Made by a program: the position numbers and the translations under genes. From Metarhizium brunneum (taxonomy: Eukaryota; Ascomycota; Sordariomycetes; Hypocreales; Clavicipitaceae), in NCBI RefSeq assembly GCF_013426205.1, contig NC_089424.1:4278001-4342000 (forward strand): a stretch of DNA of 64,000 nucleotides, written 5' to 3'. The notes beneath the pieces were generated by a model. It did not search any database, was not told where the DNA came from, and was given only the letters and a program-made list of their open reading frames with translations. Positions 31,911 to 43,358 of the stretch are shown in pieces (the first letter of the stretch is position 1; the number at the start of each line of letters is the position of its first letter).

Positions 31911-32952
31911 CTTGAAAAGTTGAAGGGTTGAGGAAGGCAGGTTGGCGTTAATAGAAATATGCAGCTGACAGTCTTTGAAGAGAGTGATGCTAGAGCAGTT
32001 TCTTGTGCTCGGCATCCGACGACTTAGGACAACAATATATATATACTACAGGTCATGTTTCTCTTTGAAAGGCAGCTTCATCAAGCCTCGTTGTTTATTC
32101 CAATGTGGGATGTAAGAGGAACCAACACAACAGAAGCTATCATGTATTTCAGGACCACTCCAATGCGTGTATTCATTGGATTCAAACTCAAAGCACGTCT
32201 GGTCCCTTTCTAAGCGCCGGCCATAGATGCTGGCCGAGTGAGCCTGGTATAACAACATCAGCGTTCCTTTTGCACGAAATTGCACCAGACGTCGACACAT
32301 ACGCGCTGACCTGAATCTTGGCAGATGAGTACCGTACCAATGAGTCAATGACAGCTGTAACCTGCCTGGCGCTATGACTTTGAACGTTTCGCATTGACTT
32401 GATTCACAAGTTGACGTGTCGGCATGTTGCTGCCGGCGTAGCTTGCGCAAAGTTACCATACGGCACCGTGGGAAATACCGAAACCGCTGGTTGGTGGAAT
32501 CTGAATGGATGGGTTGAAAATGGCACTGACCATGGTGACTCGGTGAGACCACGTCGGTGACCAACGAGGAGGTCATCGGTCGCCTATTGGATTGACAACG
32601 TTTCACATATACATGCATATGTATGTATTACATACATATGTAGCCATCAATTGATCTGTGCATGTGCTGCTTACTTAGCAAGGGCCCAACGGGCTCAAAC
32701 GTGCAATGTTGGCAAGCTCGGGCCATGACTTGACATTTCATCCAACAGACTGCTGCCTGGCCTGGCTTCCTGCCTGGCGCTTCCTTTCGTCACTTCCTGC
32801 CTTTTTCCATGTTGCTGCTGCGGGCGTCATTCTTACCGCCATTCCCTATTGTGGCCGTTCCTTCCTGCCTCGTTTCCCCTTCAACTCGTCCCCTCAATAT
32901 TTTACATTACTGACCGTTGACCTTTTTTATTTGTTCCAAACAACCAAGAGAC
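31911..32952. other. Intergenic; possible decayed gene on minus strand
   Basis: Two overlapping minus frames at 32046-32618 and 32188-32394 contain protein-like patches (RQVTAVIDSLVRYSS and HDSFCCVGSSYIPHW) in different frames, which might be a frameshifted small-protein gene, but there is no family match. An inverted repeat CATATGTATG/CATACATATG lies at 32616-32640. The final 200 bp are the pyrimidine-rich promoter of the kinase-like gene. Confidence 0.35.
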
Positions 32953-34233
32953 ATGATTGACGAGGAATGGAGATATTTTGCCCCTGGAGGAGCCATCACG
33001 CCGGGGGGGCCAAGCACATGGTTTATCCTCGATTGGGACCAACGACGCATAATTGCTGTCACCATGGATGAGGAGCAAGACAGCGAGGATGTTGCCGTCA
33101 AGCACCTCAAAAAGCACATCGATACTCTGGGACCTGAAGTATACGCCATCCATGTATCGCCGGACGGTGAATTGGTCTCCGTCTCAACCAACCCCAAAGA
33201 CGACGAAGCGACGTGTGTGTACTACCCTCCGCTTGAGGCGATTCAGCGACCCAACCATGTCAAAACTGTGCTCCGTTCGCATCTACTCGAGTTGGATCGA
33301 CTCACGCCCGATGTCGACCTTGTTTCCTACATGCCATGCACCGACGCAACTGAGCCGACAAGAGCCGTCTTCAAGTACTACTTCCTCATTCAGTTCCTCC
33401 ACAGGTTGTGGCACGAGATGAACATGTGGATGCGCCTCCCCACGCATGCACACATTGTCCCGTTTGGCCGACTTGTGCTGGACGAGCTACACGGCCGCGT
33501 CGTCGGCTTTACAAGTCTCTACATTCCTGGCGGCACCATACGTCAGAATAAGGCGCGTGTATTTGAGCTCGAGTGGCTCCGGCAGCTGACTTGCGTCGTC
33601 GACGACTTGAATCTCAAGTACGGCATCGCCCACCAGGATGTCGCGCCGCGGAATCTTGTCGTCGACCCCAATACCAACGCCCTCATGTTATTCGACTTCA
33701 ACTACAGTGCCCAGATAGGCGGCAGTGGGTATGCAGAGGGCCGGAACGATGTCAAGGGAGTCATATTCACCCTCTACGAAATCATCACCCGCGACATGCA
33801 TTTCCGAAACGTTCCATTCTATGAACAAGATCCGGCCGACGTACAAGGGCTGGAGGAATGGGTACAGCATCCGGATGTTAAACTCGATCACCCTGTTTCG
33901 GAATACCGCTCGGTATTAAATGATTGGGTAGACAAACGACAGAATGGAAGACAGGTTTCTCATTATACAGAAGCATCCGACTATATTGACTGGCCAGATT
34001 TCCCAGAGCCACCCCCAACGGACTTGGTATTTTCAGATGGCAAAGGGTATTCTTATACTAAAACAGCCGTCCTCCTAACTGGCATGCGCCGTAAGATGCG
34101 AGAGAAGGGCATTGCCGTCCTCAATTGGGAACGTCCTGCGCAGGCCAAGCTTGGGAACGGGGATCAGGTACTTGCCAATGGACAGTCTGTACCCAACCCG
34201 GAGTGTACAGGGTCGGGTGAACCAAACACCTAG
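32953..34233 (+). CDS. Divergent protein-kinase-like protein
   Basis: A single-exon 426-residue protein starting at the first ATG (32953). The C-lobe is recognisable: HQDVAPRN (residues 227-234) is a catalytic-loop HxDxxxxN, followed by LMLFDFNYSAQI, where DFN (248-250) takes the place of DFG. N-lobe signals are weak: AVFKYYFL could supply the Lys (K141), and a glycine-rich loop is not clear. The region before residue 130 (DEEQDSEDVAVKHLKKHI) has no match. Fungal expansions of such kinase-like (APH/FunK1-related) proteins are common and often lack known substrates. The Asp of the catalytic loop and of DFN are present, so activity is possible; pseudokinase status cannot be excluded. Confidence 0.7.
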   Translation: MIDEEWRYFAPGGAITPGGPSTWFILDWDQRRIIAVTMDEEQDSEDVAVKHLKKHIDTLGPEVYAIHVSPDGELVSVSTNPKDDEATCVYYPPLEAIQRPNHVKTVLRSHLLELDRLTPDVDLVSYMPCTDATEPTRAVFKYYFLIQFLHRLWHEMNMWMRLPTHAHIVPFGRLVLDELHGRVVGFTSLYIPGGTIRQNKARVFELEWLRQLTCVVDDLNLKYGIAHQDVAPRNLVVDPNTNALMLFDFNYSAQIGGSGYAEGRNDVKGVIFTLYEIITRDMHFRNVPFYEQDPADVQGLEEWVQHPDVKLDHPVSEYRSVLNDWVDKRQNGRQVSHYTEASDYIDWPDFPEPPPTDLVFSDGKGYSYTKTAVLLTGMRRKMREKGIAVLNWERPAQAKLGNGDQVLANGQSVPNPECTGSGEPNT

Positions 34234-34362
34234 CCAGGTCGGCCATACATATTAATACATCTTGCCTGCCTTTTCCTGTGCGTTGGAGATTACTATTACA
34301 ACAATCTGTTGAGCAACAACTCACAGCTCCAACGGCATGTCGTTCACATGGCCAACAAACTA

Positions 34363-35621
34363 CTATTGCATATGCCTTGTCCCATCATCTGAACCACCAT
34401 GAGCCAAGGAGTACTCATCGTCCACATCAAAGCTTGGCGCCATGTTTCTCTCACGCTCTCCCCTGTTATTGCGTGTACTTGTCGAGGTAATTACCGTCTC
34501 CACTTGAATCCCGCCGTTGAGTTTCCCATGATGACTGACAACCTTTGTCAGTTCCGACAAGGAATCCTCGGCTTGCGTTTTGTTGACGGTGTGCATAGGG
34601 TATGTCCTTGTCTGGTTGTCATCATCTGCATCCTCGTGTGTGAATGTTCTATGGTTCGACGTGGAGGGCGGATGGGTGTCCGAGTTTTCGCCTCTGGCGA
34701 GTTTTGTAATCAGGTCCGCCATTGTCATTTCAATATTCAGCTTCACCATGTAGGCGACTGGGTGAAATTGTATGTATACAATTTGGTTGGGCAACGACAT
34801 GAGACCGATAAGCATCGCCTAATGAATTCCCTTAGCTCGAGACAACCACACAGAACGGTCTGCAACTTTAACTAAAACTTACGTCCATGAGGATGGATAC
34901 CACCATCAACTTGGCGTTGAAAGAGACCAAAGGGGCGTATTTGGTCAAGCCATGTGTCAAGACGAGTCGTCGCTTGACGGTCCGGAGGAAGTAATAATTG
35001 AGGCCGGCGTCGACCAGCAAGATGAGTACTTTGGAAATTCGATCCCAAATTTCATTCAACTTGACATATCTATTCGTTCTCTTATTAGTTTCAAGATGCC
35101 ATGTAGATGAAGTGAAGGCCTTACAACTCGCTGGCCGGTGGTTCAATGTGAGCAGGGATCCAGATGCAAAAGACGGCAATGTTGATGCAGGTAATGACAA
35201 CGGCTGTGCCCCATTTGAGCCTCGTTACGGTTCTTGTGTGCTCTGCAATAATGGCAATTCGATTGACAATGATTTGCATGAGGAGCTGGATTTCAAACAC
35301 CCACAGGAACAGGATGAAGAACAAGACGGGAACTCTGCAGCCACGGTGAGAATCAAGTAGTAGTTGGCCCTAAATCGAGCACGAGGAGGATGTGTGGTGG
35401 ACAAACGTTGGCGACAGCAGCCCGTCGAGAAATACCCATCCGATGATACCGATGGCGAGGTTGGCCATAATCTCGCCCCAGATCATGTACACATAGATAC
35501 TTTTCCATGGCCGCTTGTTTCTCCTGGTTTGCTGGATTGCCTTCCACGCAGTCAGGAATCCAAAGCCAAGCGTGAAGCCGGCAGCGACCGACGCTACTTG
35601 AATGTCTTGTTTGGTTGCCAT
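34363..35621 (-). CDS. Fungal multi-pass (about seven-helix) membrane protein
   Basis: Four exons: 35407-35621, 35125-35334, 34883-35069 and 34363-34818 (introns 72, 55 and 64 nt) give 355 residues. All joins keep frame and produce continuous helices: FTLGFGFLTAW, YMIWGEIMANLAIGIIGWVFL, VPVLFFILFLWVFEIQLLMQ, WGTAVVITCINIAVFCIWIPA, SKVLILLVDAGLNYYFL, LMVVSILMD-AMLIGLMSL, and a FHPVAYMVKLNIEM end. The last ~110 residues are a hydrophilic cytosolic tail. I know this pattern from uncharacterised fungal membrane proteins with conserved LWVFQ.Q.L.Q and HP..Y..KLN.EM motifs; GPCR-like topology is possible but ligand and coupling are unknown. It converges with the kinase-like gene (129 bp between the stops). 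Confidence 0.85.
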
Positions 35622-37271
35622 CTCCGGCGCATTGATACAAGTTGTGCTGATTCGACAATGGTCCAGTGACCAGTGGAAGTTTCAAAGCCGACAAACAGGG
35701 GCAGATGATCTTATTTATCTCAAATTCCCACCACCACACTGAGAGAGCGCTCAGTTCGTTTCTAGTGATTCAGTCGACCGTTGCATATTCTAGGACCTGC
35801 ATTTGGCGCAGAATGCGGAGCCTTTCCACTTTAGGCCGTCAATGAGACCCGGGGCCGGCTGTTCGACTCGGGATGATCTGGGGGTTTTCCCAAAATAGCT
35901 CTAGACCACGGCTTAGATGCCCCTGACGGTCAAAGCCACAAGACATTTTGACGTGCCTGGTTGCATTCACACCGTGATTTGGGTAGTGTGGTGGGACGGA
36001 TCTTCAGAGCCGGCGGCCGCCACGCAGAACAAGCGTGGCATTGGAGCAACGGCACAGAATCTCAAGTGCCAGTTCGTGGCTTTTGTGGCTGGCCTACGAG
36101 CATCAAGGTGGAGGACAAAGTCCGGGCCTAGAGAGCAAGGCGGGCTAGAACGGCATATTCAATGTTCCATTGTCTGTAGTCCTCGGCCACGCTGTGGCAA
36201 ATTAGAGATGCTACCCTTTTTTTTTTTTTTCGGGACAGGGGATTAAATATCTCAAGGGGCAGGATTTTTCTGTCCTAGAAAGAATAGCGGGGCACTTTTA
36301 CTCGAGCTTGTGACGGTTTTGGAAAACGTTGCGGTAACGGCAATTCCTTTCGTGGTGTTTCGGCACGGCGCCATTCATGGATAGGAGAGCAGCCAGACTA
36401 TCGATTTTTTCGACGCATATATATACAAAATCATCTTCATCGTGGTGACATTTGAAAAAAAAAGGTTGTCCCAGATGATGCAACAAGTCGGTAAATAGTG
36501 ACACTTGTGAATCGCATTTCAAAATCCCTAGCCTTTGCAACACCCCTGAGTTCGTTATTATTCGCGCTCGTCCGGGAAACATGTTGGGTTGGGAGCATTA
36601 AACAGGTTTTGCCATTATGCGCTACCTTTTCTATTGCATGTAACGGAACCAAGTCACCACAGGGTCCAAGCAATAAACTATCCGTAAAGTTGGGAGCGAA
36701 ACTTGTCAAGTCTATAGACGATGTTACATGTCTGCGGTGGGACTGATGAATCTTGACGCCAAAAGACTCGCCTAATGGGGAAAGGGTCTTACATGCTACC
36801 AGACCCCTTAAAAATCCAAAGCGATTCCCTTCGTGCGAATCCCACTCTGGGGTTACACAACACACAAGAAGTACCCCAGTTCATGACGACACAACGTCGT
36901 ATATGCTTGCTTGGGCTATGCGTTCATACCCGGCACAGCAGTCGTGAGTTGGTTCAAGTTGGGATTCAAATACGCCGAGTTGGTTCAGTTCCTCGCATGA
37001 TTTACGTTAATGTCTTTTACATTTTAGGCGTTTACATGCTCCTTTTGTTCCCCACTGTGGGTATCTTTCACCTATGTCATGTTGGTAGGCCTGGGCAGTC
37101 GCACCAATACCTGAATGAGGGTTAGGGTTGTGCATCATGGTCCAGATATTATTAGTCCAAATGTGCGCGTAGGCCGGACTATGGAAGGAGGGGTCGACAT
37201 GATAGCATTTGGTAGCTTTCTCCATTTGCAAGCTGTTTTTTTCTTCGTCTTCCAAATTTGCATGCGCGTTT
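35622..37271. other. Intergenic, no supported gene
   Basis: A 142-codon minus frame at 36437-36865 lacks any recognisable motif. A T14 run at 36217-36230 and a telomere-like AGGGTTAGGGTT at 37118-37129 are the only features noted. Confidence 0.45.
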
Positions 37272-37537
37272 TGTTACATGGAAAAGGCCCAACTGGTCGT
37301 GAAGACCAACAAAGGGGCCTGGCTTCACCAATACGAGACTTATTAGTTACACGTTGACAGCTTAAACACGTGCCCGGGCAAGAGCCATAGGTATGAGCGT
37401 TCCTTTATTGTATACATATATATAGCGGTCGTTATTCCCCTCCTTACTCTTGGCAACCCAGGGCCTTTGAGATCCCACGATAGTATTATTGAATTGAGCC
37501 TTTTTGCTCCAAGCCCTTTAGTCAAGCCCTTGTCATA
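37272..37537 (-). mobile_element. Solo LTR, reverse orientation
   Basis: The reverse complement matches the element at 52619-52863 along its length: both read TGACAAGGGCTTGACTAA near the start and TTGGGCCTTTTCC(G/A)TGTAACA at the end. Flanks CGTTT (37267-37271) and CGTTG (37538-37542) agree at four of five bases, consistent with an old target duplication. The terminal TG has decayed to TA. There is no internal coding sequence. Confidence 0.75.
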
Positions 37538-37689
37538 CGTTGCATCATTTATAATTGGTGCATTGCAACCTCTACTTCGGCGACCTGAAGCAGCTTGTAG
37601 ACTATGAAATTTGTCAAGTCTCACCCAATTCACCTTTTCATCACGTCTGCAATACTATATCCATGTGGCGCATCGGTTGGGGTTAAACA

Positions 37690-37757
37690 CCAGACTGGAT
37701 AAAGTCAATAGTAATTGGACCCTTACGTTCCAAGCCTGATATCCAGCCCTTGTCACA
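37690..37757 (-). mobile_element. Truncated LTR fragment
   Basis: On the minus strand it starts TGTGACAAGGGC at 37757 and continues through GGCTTGGAACGTAAGGG, like the first 40 bp of the other copies, then loses similarity. It is an eroded or truncated copy of the same family. Confidence 0.6.
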
Positions 37758-38490
37758 CCGTTCGACCCGTAGATGTGGCATTGCTACGTACAATTGGTGA
37801 ATGCATGTTACTACACAGCATTCAGTAAAGAGGTGATGTTGGACATGGACAAGATATCAATAGTTATCATTTTTACGCACCAGGCGTGGCACACTGGTGA
37901 CCAAAAATAAATGCGCAGTGGTCCAGGAGGATGTCCCAAATATACACAACAACTATTGCAAATCTTGACCACTTTGGCATCTCTAATCCCACCACTTGCG
38001 GAATGATATCGATAGAGTCTGCAGAAAACTGGTGTCAGGCCTTTGGCGAGCTCAGAATTTGATGCTGGAGAAACGCGGTAGCTAAAGTGTAATCAGGCAA
38101 CAGCCTATTGGTTCAAAATTACATCTCAATTGATATTCAATTGGAATACATTATCCACGGACCACGTCATGTAACTGACCTTGATTCTCTGTGGCGCCAG
38201 ACATATCCGGACGTTGTCCGCCCATCTCCTGGACAGTATCGAGTTGGGAGTCGGAAACATTCTCGACCAAGTTTGCGGACCCGGCGGCTAAATAAATTGT
38301 CACAAAATGTAGGGGTACGCAACATAAAAGCTATGTGCCGTGGCCGCGCCTATTTTTCGGTGCAACATGAACCTTGCTCGCACGGCGGACCCACCGCATC
38401 TTATCAATCTGATAATAAAGCGCCATCCCAAACTACGTTTCTTCTTGTCGTCGTCCATCTGTTGCAAACTTGTTGGTGGGATTTGAAACC
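37758..38490. other. Intergenic, no gene
   Basis: AT-rich accessory DNA with no recognisable coding or structural signal. Confidence 0.45.
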
Positions 38491-38645
38491 ATGGATCCAA
38501 AAAAGGAAGCAGGCGCCACGGGAACGAGGTCCTGGCGAACAATGACGAGCAAGCAAGTGTGCCGAGCAAAGACGACACAATCCCATGGCGGATCAAGGCC
38601 GTAGCCGTGGTGCTCGTCAGCCTGATTGGATTCGGGTCCCACTGA
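38491..38645 (+). pseudogene. MFS transporter N-terminal relic
   Basis: An ATG at 38491 begins MDPKKEAGATG; a one-base shift (next to an A6 run) is needed to read on into NEVLANNDEQASVPSKDD and IPWRIKAVAVVLVSLIGFGS. The latter resembles the first helix of fungal MFS carriers that continue GFGSHW, and here the Trp codon position is TGA (38643-38645). Downstream DNA to about 38780 gives only faint similarity (AAYFCGVATGN). The frameshift and stop argue for a dead copy. Recognition rests on one helix, so confidence is modest. Confidence 0.4.
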
Positions 38646-38780
38646 AGCAGCGATGAATATGACGACTCTGGAGAGAAACCAGCGACTAAGCATGACTTGT
38701 TTTGGGGCAGTCATTCTCATGATACTGGGGTCCCAGGCGGCGTATTTCTGTGGAGTTGCTACGGGCAATAATAAGTAGTG

Positions 38781-39137
38781 GCTGCAGACTTTATTTTACC
38801 GCGCTGCTGTTTCCCTAGAGATGGCTTCGTAGTCTGCAACAGCCCATCGCAGAGATCACTGCAGAGTCTGACGAAATTATGAAAGTGCTGCTGAAGAAAG
38901 TACTTGATAAGCAAAAGAGAACACCCCCACGTCTCTACATATCGACAATGTCTCTACACCGCATTTCCGTGTCATGAACAGAATCAAACAAGTCTACAGA
39001 GGCACTGGTAATTGTGACAATGAATTCTGACACAAGGTTCAAATTATCAATCTGTCGCTAACCCAGACCGGTCCAAACAAAGTAGCAAATCATTCAAACC
39101 GCCCGAATCCCCCCGTCCAAGATCCCATTCCCAAGCT
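38781..39137. other. Intergenic, no gene
   Basis: 3' flank of the large minus-strand gene that follows; nothing recognisable. Confidence 0.45.
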
Positions 39138-42100
39138 TCACAAAACGCCATACGCATCACTAAAAGGATTCGCAGCCCCCCGAAACACATACTCCTCCCC
39201 CCTAACCACGCGATCCACCTCCTCACGCACCATGGGATACACGTCCCTCCACGCGTTCCGTCCCATCCAGCCATCCAAATGCCCATATCCCGGAATCACC
39301 CTCCTGCGGTACTGTATCCCCCCTCCCGCCCTGCCCGCCGAAACGCCAAACGTGCCACACAGCCGCTCGTACGTCTTCTGCGTCGCCACGGGCGAAAGCA
39401 CGTCGCTGTCCCCCCCCGAGAACAAAAAGATCGGAATGCCCCTCAGCCGCCGTACATTCTCCGCGCCCGTGAGGTCCTCATACGCCGGGCCGTTGGTCGA
39501 CACGGCCCCCCGGAGGCCCATACGCATCAGCAGCGGCATCAGCGTCATGTTGGCGCCGTTGAAGAAGCGGTCCACGTGCCGGTGCGTCGCCTCGTTCAAG
39601 TTGCCGTGGCTCCAGCACCGGCCAAACAGCAGACTGATGCGGTGGCACGACGCGCTGCTGCACCGCTCGCCCCTTTTCTCGGGCACGAGCCGCAGGAGCT
39701 GGTTCACAGCGCCCTGCAGGGCCCCTTGGTTCGTGGTCGGCGCGCGGCAGCTGAACCAGGGGCCGGCCAGGCGCGTGTACGCCCTGTCCAGCTTGGCCGA
39801 GGCCTTGAGCCGGTTGGACCTGCTCCAGACCGGGTTCATGAAGACCTGGCTGCATGTGATGCCGAGAACCCACGACGGGGGGATGGTGCCGTCGAGCAGG
39901 CCGCTTGCGAAGGCGACGGAGCCCATGCAGTGCGCGATCGTGTAGATTTTGTCGGTGTTGTGGGACGCGCGGATGTGCGCGAGGCATGCCTTGATGTCGA
40001 GACGGGCGTCGTACGTGGTCCATTTCTTGTCCTCGGGCTTGTCTACGATGCCGATTCGGTGCACCGTGACGAAGACGCGGTACCCGGCGCGGGTGAAGTA
40101 GTTGACGGCGTTGAGGGGGATCGTCGGCAGGGCGTAGATCTGGTGGTCGACGGCGGCTCCGGGGATCATGAAGAGATTCTGGACCGGGACCGGACGGCCG
40201 GATTCGTCGCCGGGGATAAAGTCCGGGTCGGGCTCCCACATGTGTAGTTTTGTTTGTACCCCGTCGCTCGCGGTAACCGTGTACGTTTGCGTCGGGGTGG
40301 TCGGGTTGATGAAATCGGGGTGCTGTGTTGTGGTATATTGTAGCGGAGCAAGGGGCAGGAAGAAATGAGGCAGCAGTTTGCCCGAGAAATAGTGTACAAA
40401 ACTGCCCAGGGTTGCGGCCCTTTGCAGCAGGTTCTTGCCTGTTGGTGTCAGTGTCAGGAGTTGCTTTCGAAAGTCGCCCAATCGAATCTTCAAAATGCCC
40501 GCGGCAATCACTTTGGGCCCTTGATCCGGCCCCGTCGTAGGATGACACCGGCCGGGATTATGCAAATCTGAAAACGTGCCGCCTGGTCTGCAAGTCCCCC
40601 CTGGCGCGAGGCCATCTTGTTCAGCCTCGGTAATGGTAACGTATAGCGTAGTTGTTGACTTCCACATCTCCCGTATGTCCATGGATGCCGACGAGTCGAT
40701 CTTCTTGTATCCGTGAAAACCAAGCCGTCGCCCGTCAATGCCCATCATTTCAAATTGGTACGTCACCGTGCTTGTCCCCGACAATTCATTATCTTGTCCA
40801 AGAAGTTCCACTTCGCCTTGCGATATCATGAATGGCGAACCCTTGATCGTAGGGCACACAAAGGTCCCTTTGACCATCCCTTTGTACAACCGGCTCGTGT
40901 TGCGGCATCCGGGCGACTGCACCACATACATGACATTGCTTGTGAGCAGCCGTGCCGTCTCGCCCCGGCTTCTGGCCGCTTGAAACGACAATTTGTGTCC
41001 GTCCTTGTCGTGCAGTCGCAAATTGTGACCGCTGTGCACAAAGCCATTCATGAGCTCTGTAAACGCGACAGTATCAGGGGCACCGTAGCGCACCGGGTCA
41101 ACGCGCCGGACCGCGCATTGCGTGCGCTCCGTCTGCGTTGCGCTCGACACGGAGTTGGATTTTTTGGGACTAGACTCATACGATGGACCTGGCCGTGGGC
41201 GATGGGCCGGTGTTCCGTACAGGTCAAGCACGCCGTTTGATTCTCTGCTGATGACCAGGCCATGCGCCCGCGCATAATGCTCCACGGCTCGCTCAGCCAG
41301 GGCCGCAATGGTTGCCGCCGGGTTCACACAAAGTGCTCCGGGAACAAGCGCGCCGTCCACGACGATGAGCCCGGGATGGGTTTCAGACGTGGCACTTCCG
41401 GCGAATACCTCCCCAGCGTGGTTTGTCACGCCGCGAGCGCCAGTATTGTCTCTTGACATGGGAGCTCCGCTGAATGTCGGTGTTAGCAGGTGCAGGATGA
41501 GGATATCGAAGCCGCCTTACCCGAGAGGATGAGCCGTTATCTGATGTTGGTCGCCGAATACACCGTGGAAAGGATTGTCGATGACTCTCCCGCCAACCGA
41601 CTCTGTTGCCTTTGCCAGCAGGGCATGAAGCCGCTTGACTCGATCGCTGTGGCCAACCCCGACAAACTCGAGCACCGGCTTGTCGTCTTCGAGGCGTAGG
41701 GACGCCTGGCTGCCTAGTGTTGATTATCAATACACTGTCCGGCCACGTTGAGCGGTACACGGCAACTCACCATCGTGAGACATGATTAAGAATATTTGCG
41801 TGTTTTGTACAGCGCCGCCACGGACATACGGACCGAGCAATCGGCTTTTCCATCTCGCAAGTGCCTTTCTAGCCCGCTGCACCATCTTCTTTTTCGGCCT
41901 GCCGCCAGAGGGCTGCACATCGACAATGGTTTGCATGAGCCGAGAAAGCGCCTGCGGCACAGCCCCTTCCTGTATGACAAACCCGTCCAACGGGTTGCCG
42001 GTCTGTCCGCGCATATCAATGGCGGCGTTGATTGTTGGTCCTACCGGACTGTCGTGGCTCGGACGCTGCCGGCCAATGGCATTGACATGACCATTCGTGT

Positions 42101-43358
42101 TGTACCTGCAAGTTGCAACCGTGTAAGCCGCTTCACCATATCGACGACACGATGCGAGGGACCACGTACCCAAACGTCAGCATGTCCCCGTTGCCGCTCA
42201 TCCCTTGGCCAAGACAGTCGCTCACGGACAGGCCCATCTCCTTGCTCCGCAGGAGAATCTCGGTGGTTCCCAGACTTCCCGCCCCCAGGAAGACGGCTTT
42301 TCTCGCATGCACCCACAGCAAGTCCTGGTCGAGCCCGTCGTCAAACTTGCCGCGCTTGCGGCCGTGCCAGGAAAAGTAGACAATGTAGCCGCCCCGGGCG
42401 TCGGTGACCTTTTCGATATACCGGACTTGGCACTCGCAAAACATCTGGGCGCCCCAGTTCCACGCATCGGCCAGATACGTCACCAGGGTCGTCGTCTTGG
42501 AATGATCGTTGACCCCTGTTGTATCTTGCCCAGTCAGGGTCGACGGCAGCATGTCCACCCCGCAGCTATTTATTCCCGGCCGAAACCGTGTCGTCTGTGG
42601 AACTTTGTAGTATCTGCTGCCCAAGCCCATCCGCTGCGCCTGCCGCTCAAAGACGTGCATCTTCTGGATCCTGGGCCAGTCGTCGGGGTACGGCGTCGGC
42701 TCCAGCACGTCCCTGACTCTCTGGTAGTCTACGCCATGTGAGTTAGTCCCCGCCGTACGCGTCGCTTTTTTCAAAAGAAAGACCAACATTCTTTCAAGCA
42801 GCCTGGGTTCTCTCGGATTTCCGGCGGCCACGTGTCCATGGACAGCGTGGCGTCGTCGGCCTCGAGAAACACATTGGCATTGATCAGACTGGTGCCCCCT
42901 AGACCTGGAATAGCTGTGCCGTCAGAAAACCCGAGTCCCGGCGGAAAGGGGGGGAGCGTCATACCGTTACACACCAAGGCGCTCTGGCCTTGTCCCGCCA
43001 CGATGTGGTACATGCCAGTCGGCTTTCCGCGCCCAAACGGCCGGACGATGGAACTCCCCGTCGTGTGGAATTCGTCAAATACTTGTTTCAGACACACGGG
43101 ATACTCGCCGGGCCATCTCTCTTGTCCTCTTTCCAGAACGCAGACGGATTGTCCCGTACGGGCCATCCGCGAGGCTGCGATGCCGCCGCCGTACCCGGAC
43201 CCGATGACGACGCAGTCGTACGAGTCTTGGATCAGCTCTACCGGTTGTGAAATCCGCGGGGAGCGCTGCGGCTTAGGTTTACCCGGACAGCTATTCTGCC
43301 GCTGGCCGCAGGCGGACGGCACGCGGCTATAGCCACGGTGCGTCTTTGTCGTATACAT
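39138..43358 (-). CDS. GMC (cholesterol oxidase-like) oxidoreductase fused to alpha/beta hydrolase
   Basis: Six exons: 42965-43358, 42788-42904, 42170-42728, 41771-42105, 41521-41713 and 39138-41469; introns 51-64 nt; 1309 residues. The N-terminal half is FAD-binding: VVIGSGYGGGIAASRMAR (GSGYGG at 53-58), GLGGTSLINANVFLEAD, KAVFLGAGSLGTTEILL, and the C-terminal GMC blocks HPLGGAPM and VDGALVPGALCVNPAATIAALAER (about 530-595), as in cholesterol oxidases. A ~200-residue linker domain (to about 870) follows, then an alpha/beta hydrolase: NLFMIPGAAVDHQ (oxyanion region), nucleophile elbow TIAHCMGSV with Cys1047, acid in FSGGDSDVL (about 1220-1222) and His1263 in GYGHLDGW. It plausibly oxidises then cleaves a sterol-like or lipid substrate; the substrate is unknown. 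The start is the first in-frame ATG; no signal peptide. Confidence 0.9.

Noticed and set aside
35353..35406. Coding-looking ARFRANYYLILTVAAE inside the first intron of the seven-helix gene
   Set aside because: Including it shifts the frame relative to the strongly supported downstream exon; the 72-nt GTTTGT...CTGCAG intron gives correct phase and family spacing.
36745..36845. tRNA-like sequence (…AATCCAAAGCGATTCCCTTC… then GCGAATCCCACTCTGGGG)
   Set aside because: The T-stem does not pair, the D-arm consensus is absent and there is no matching acceptor stem; at most a decayed tRNA-Ser-like fragment.
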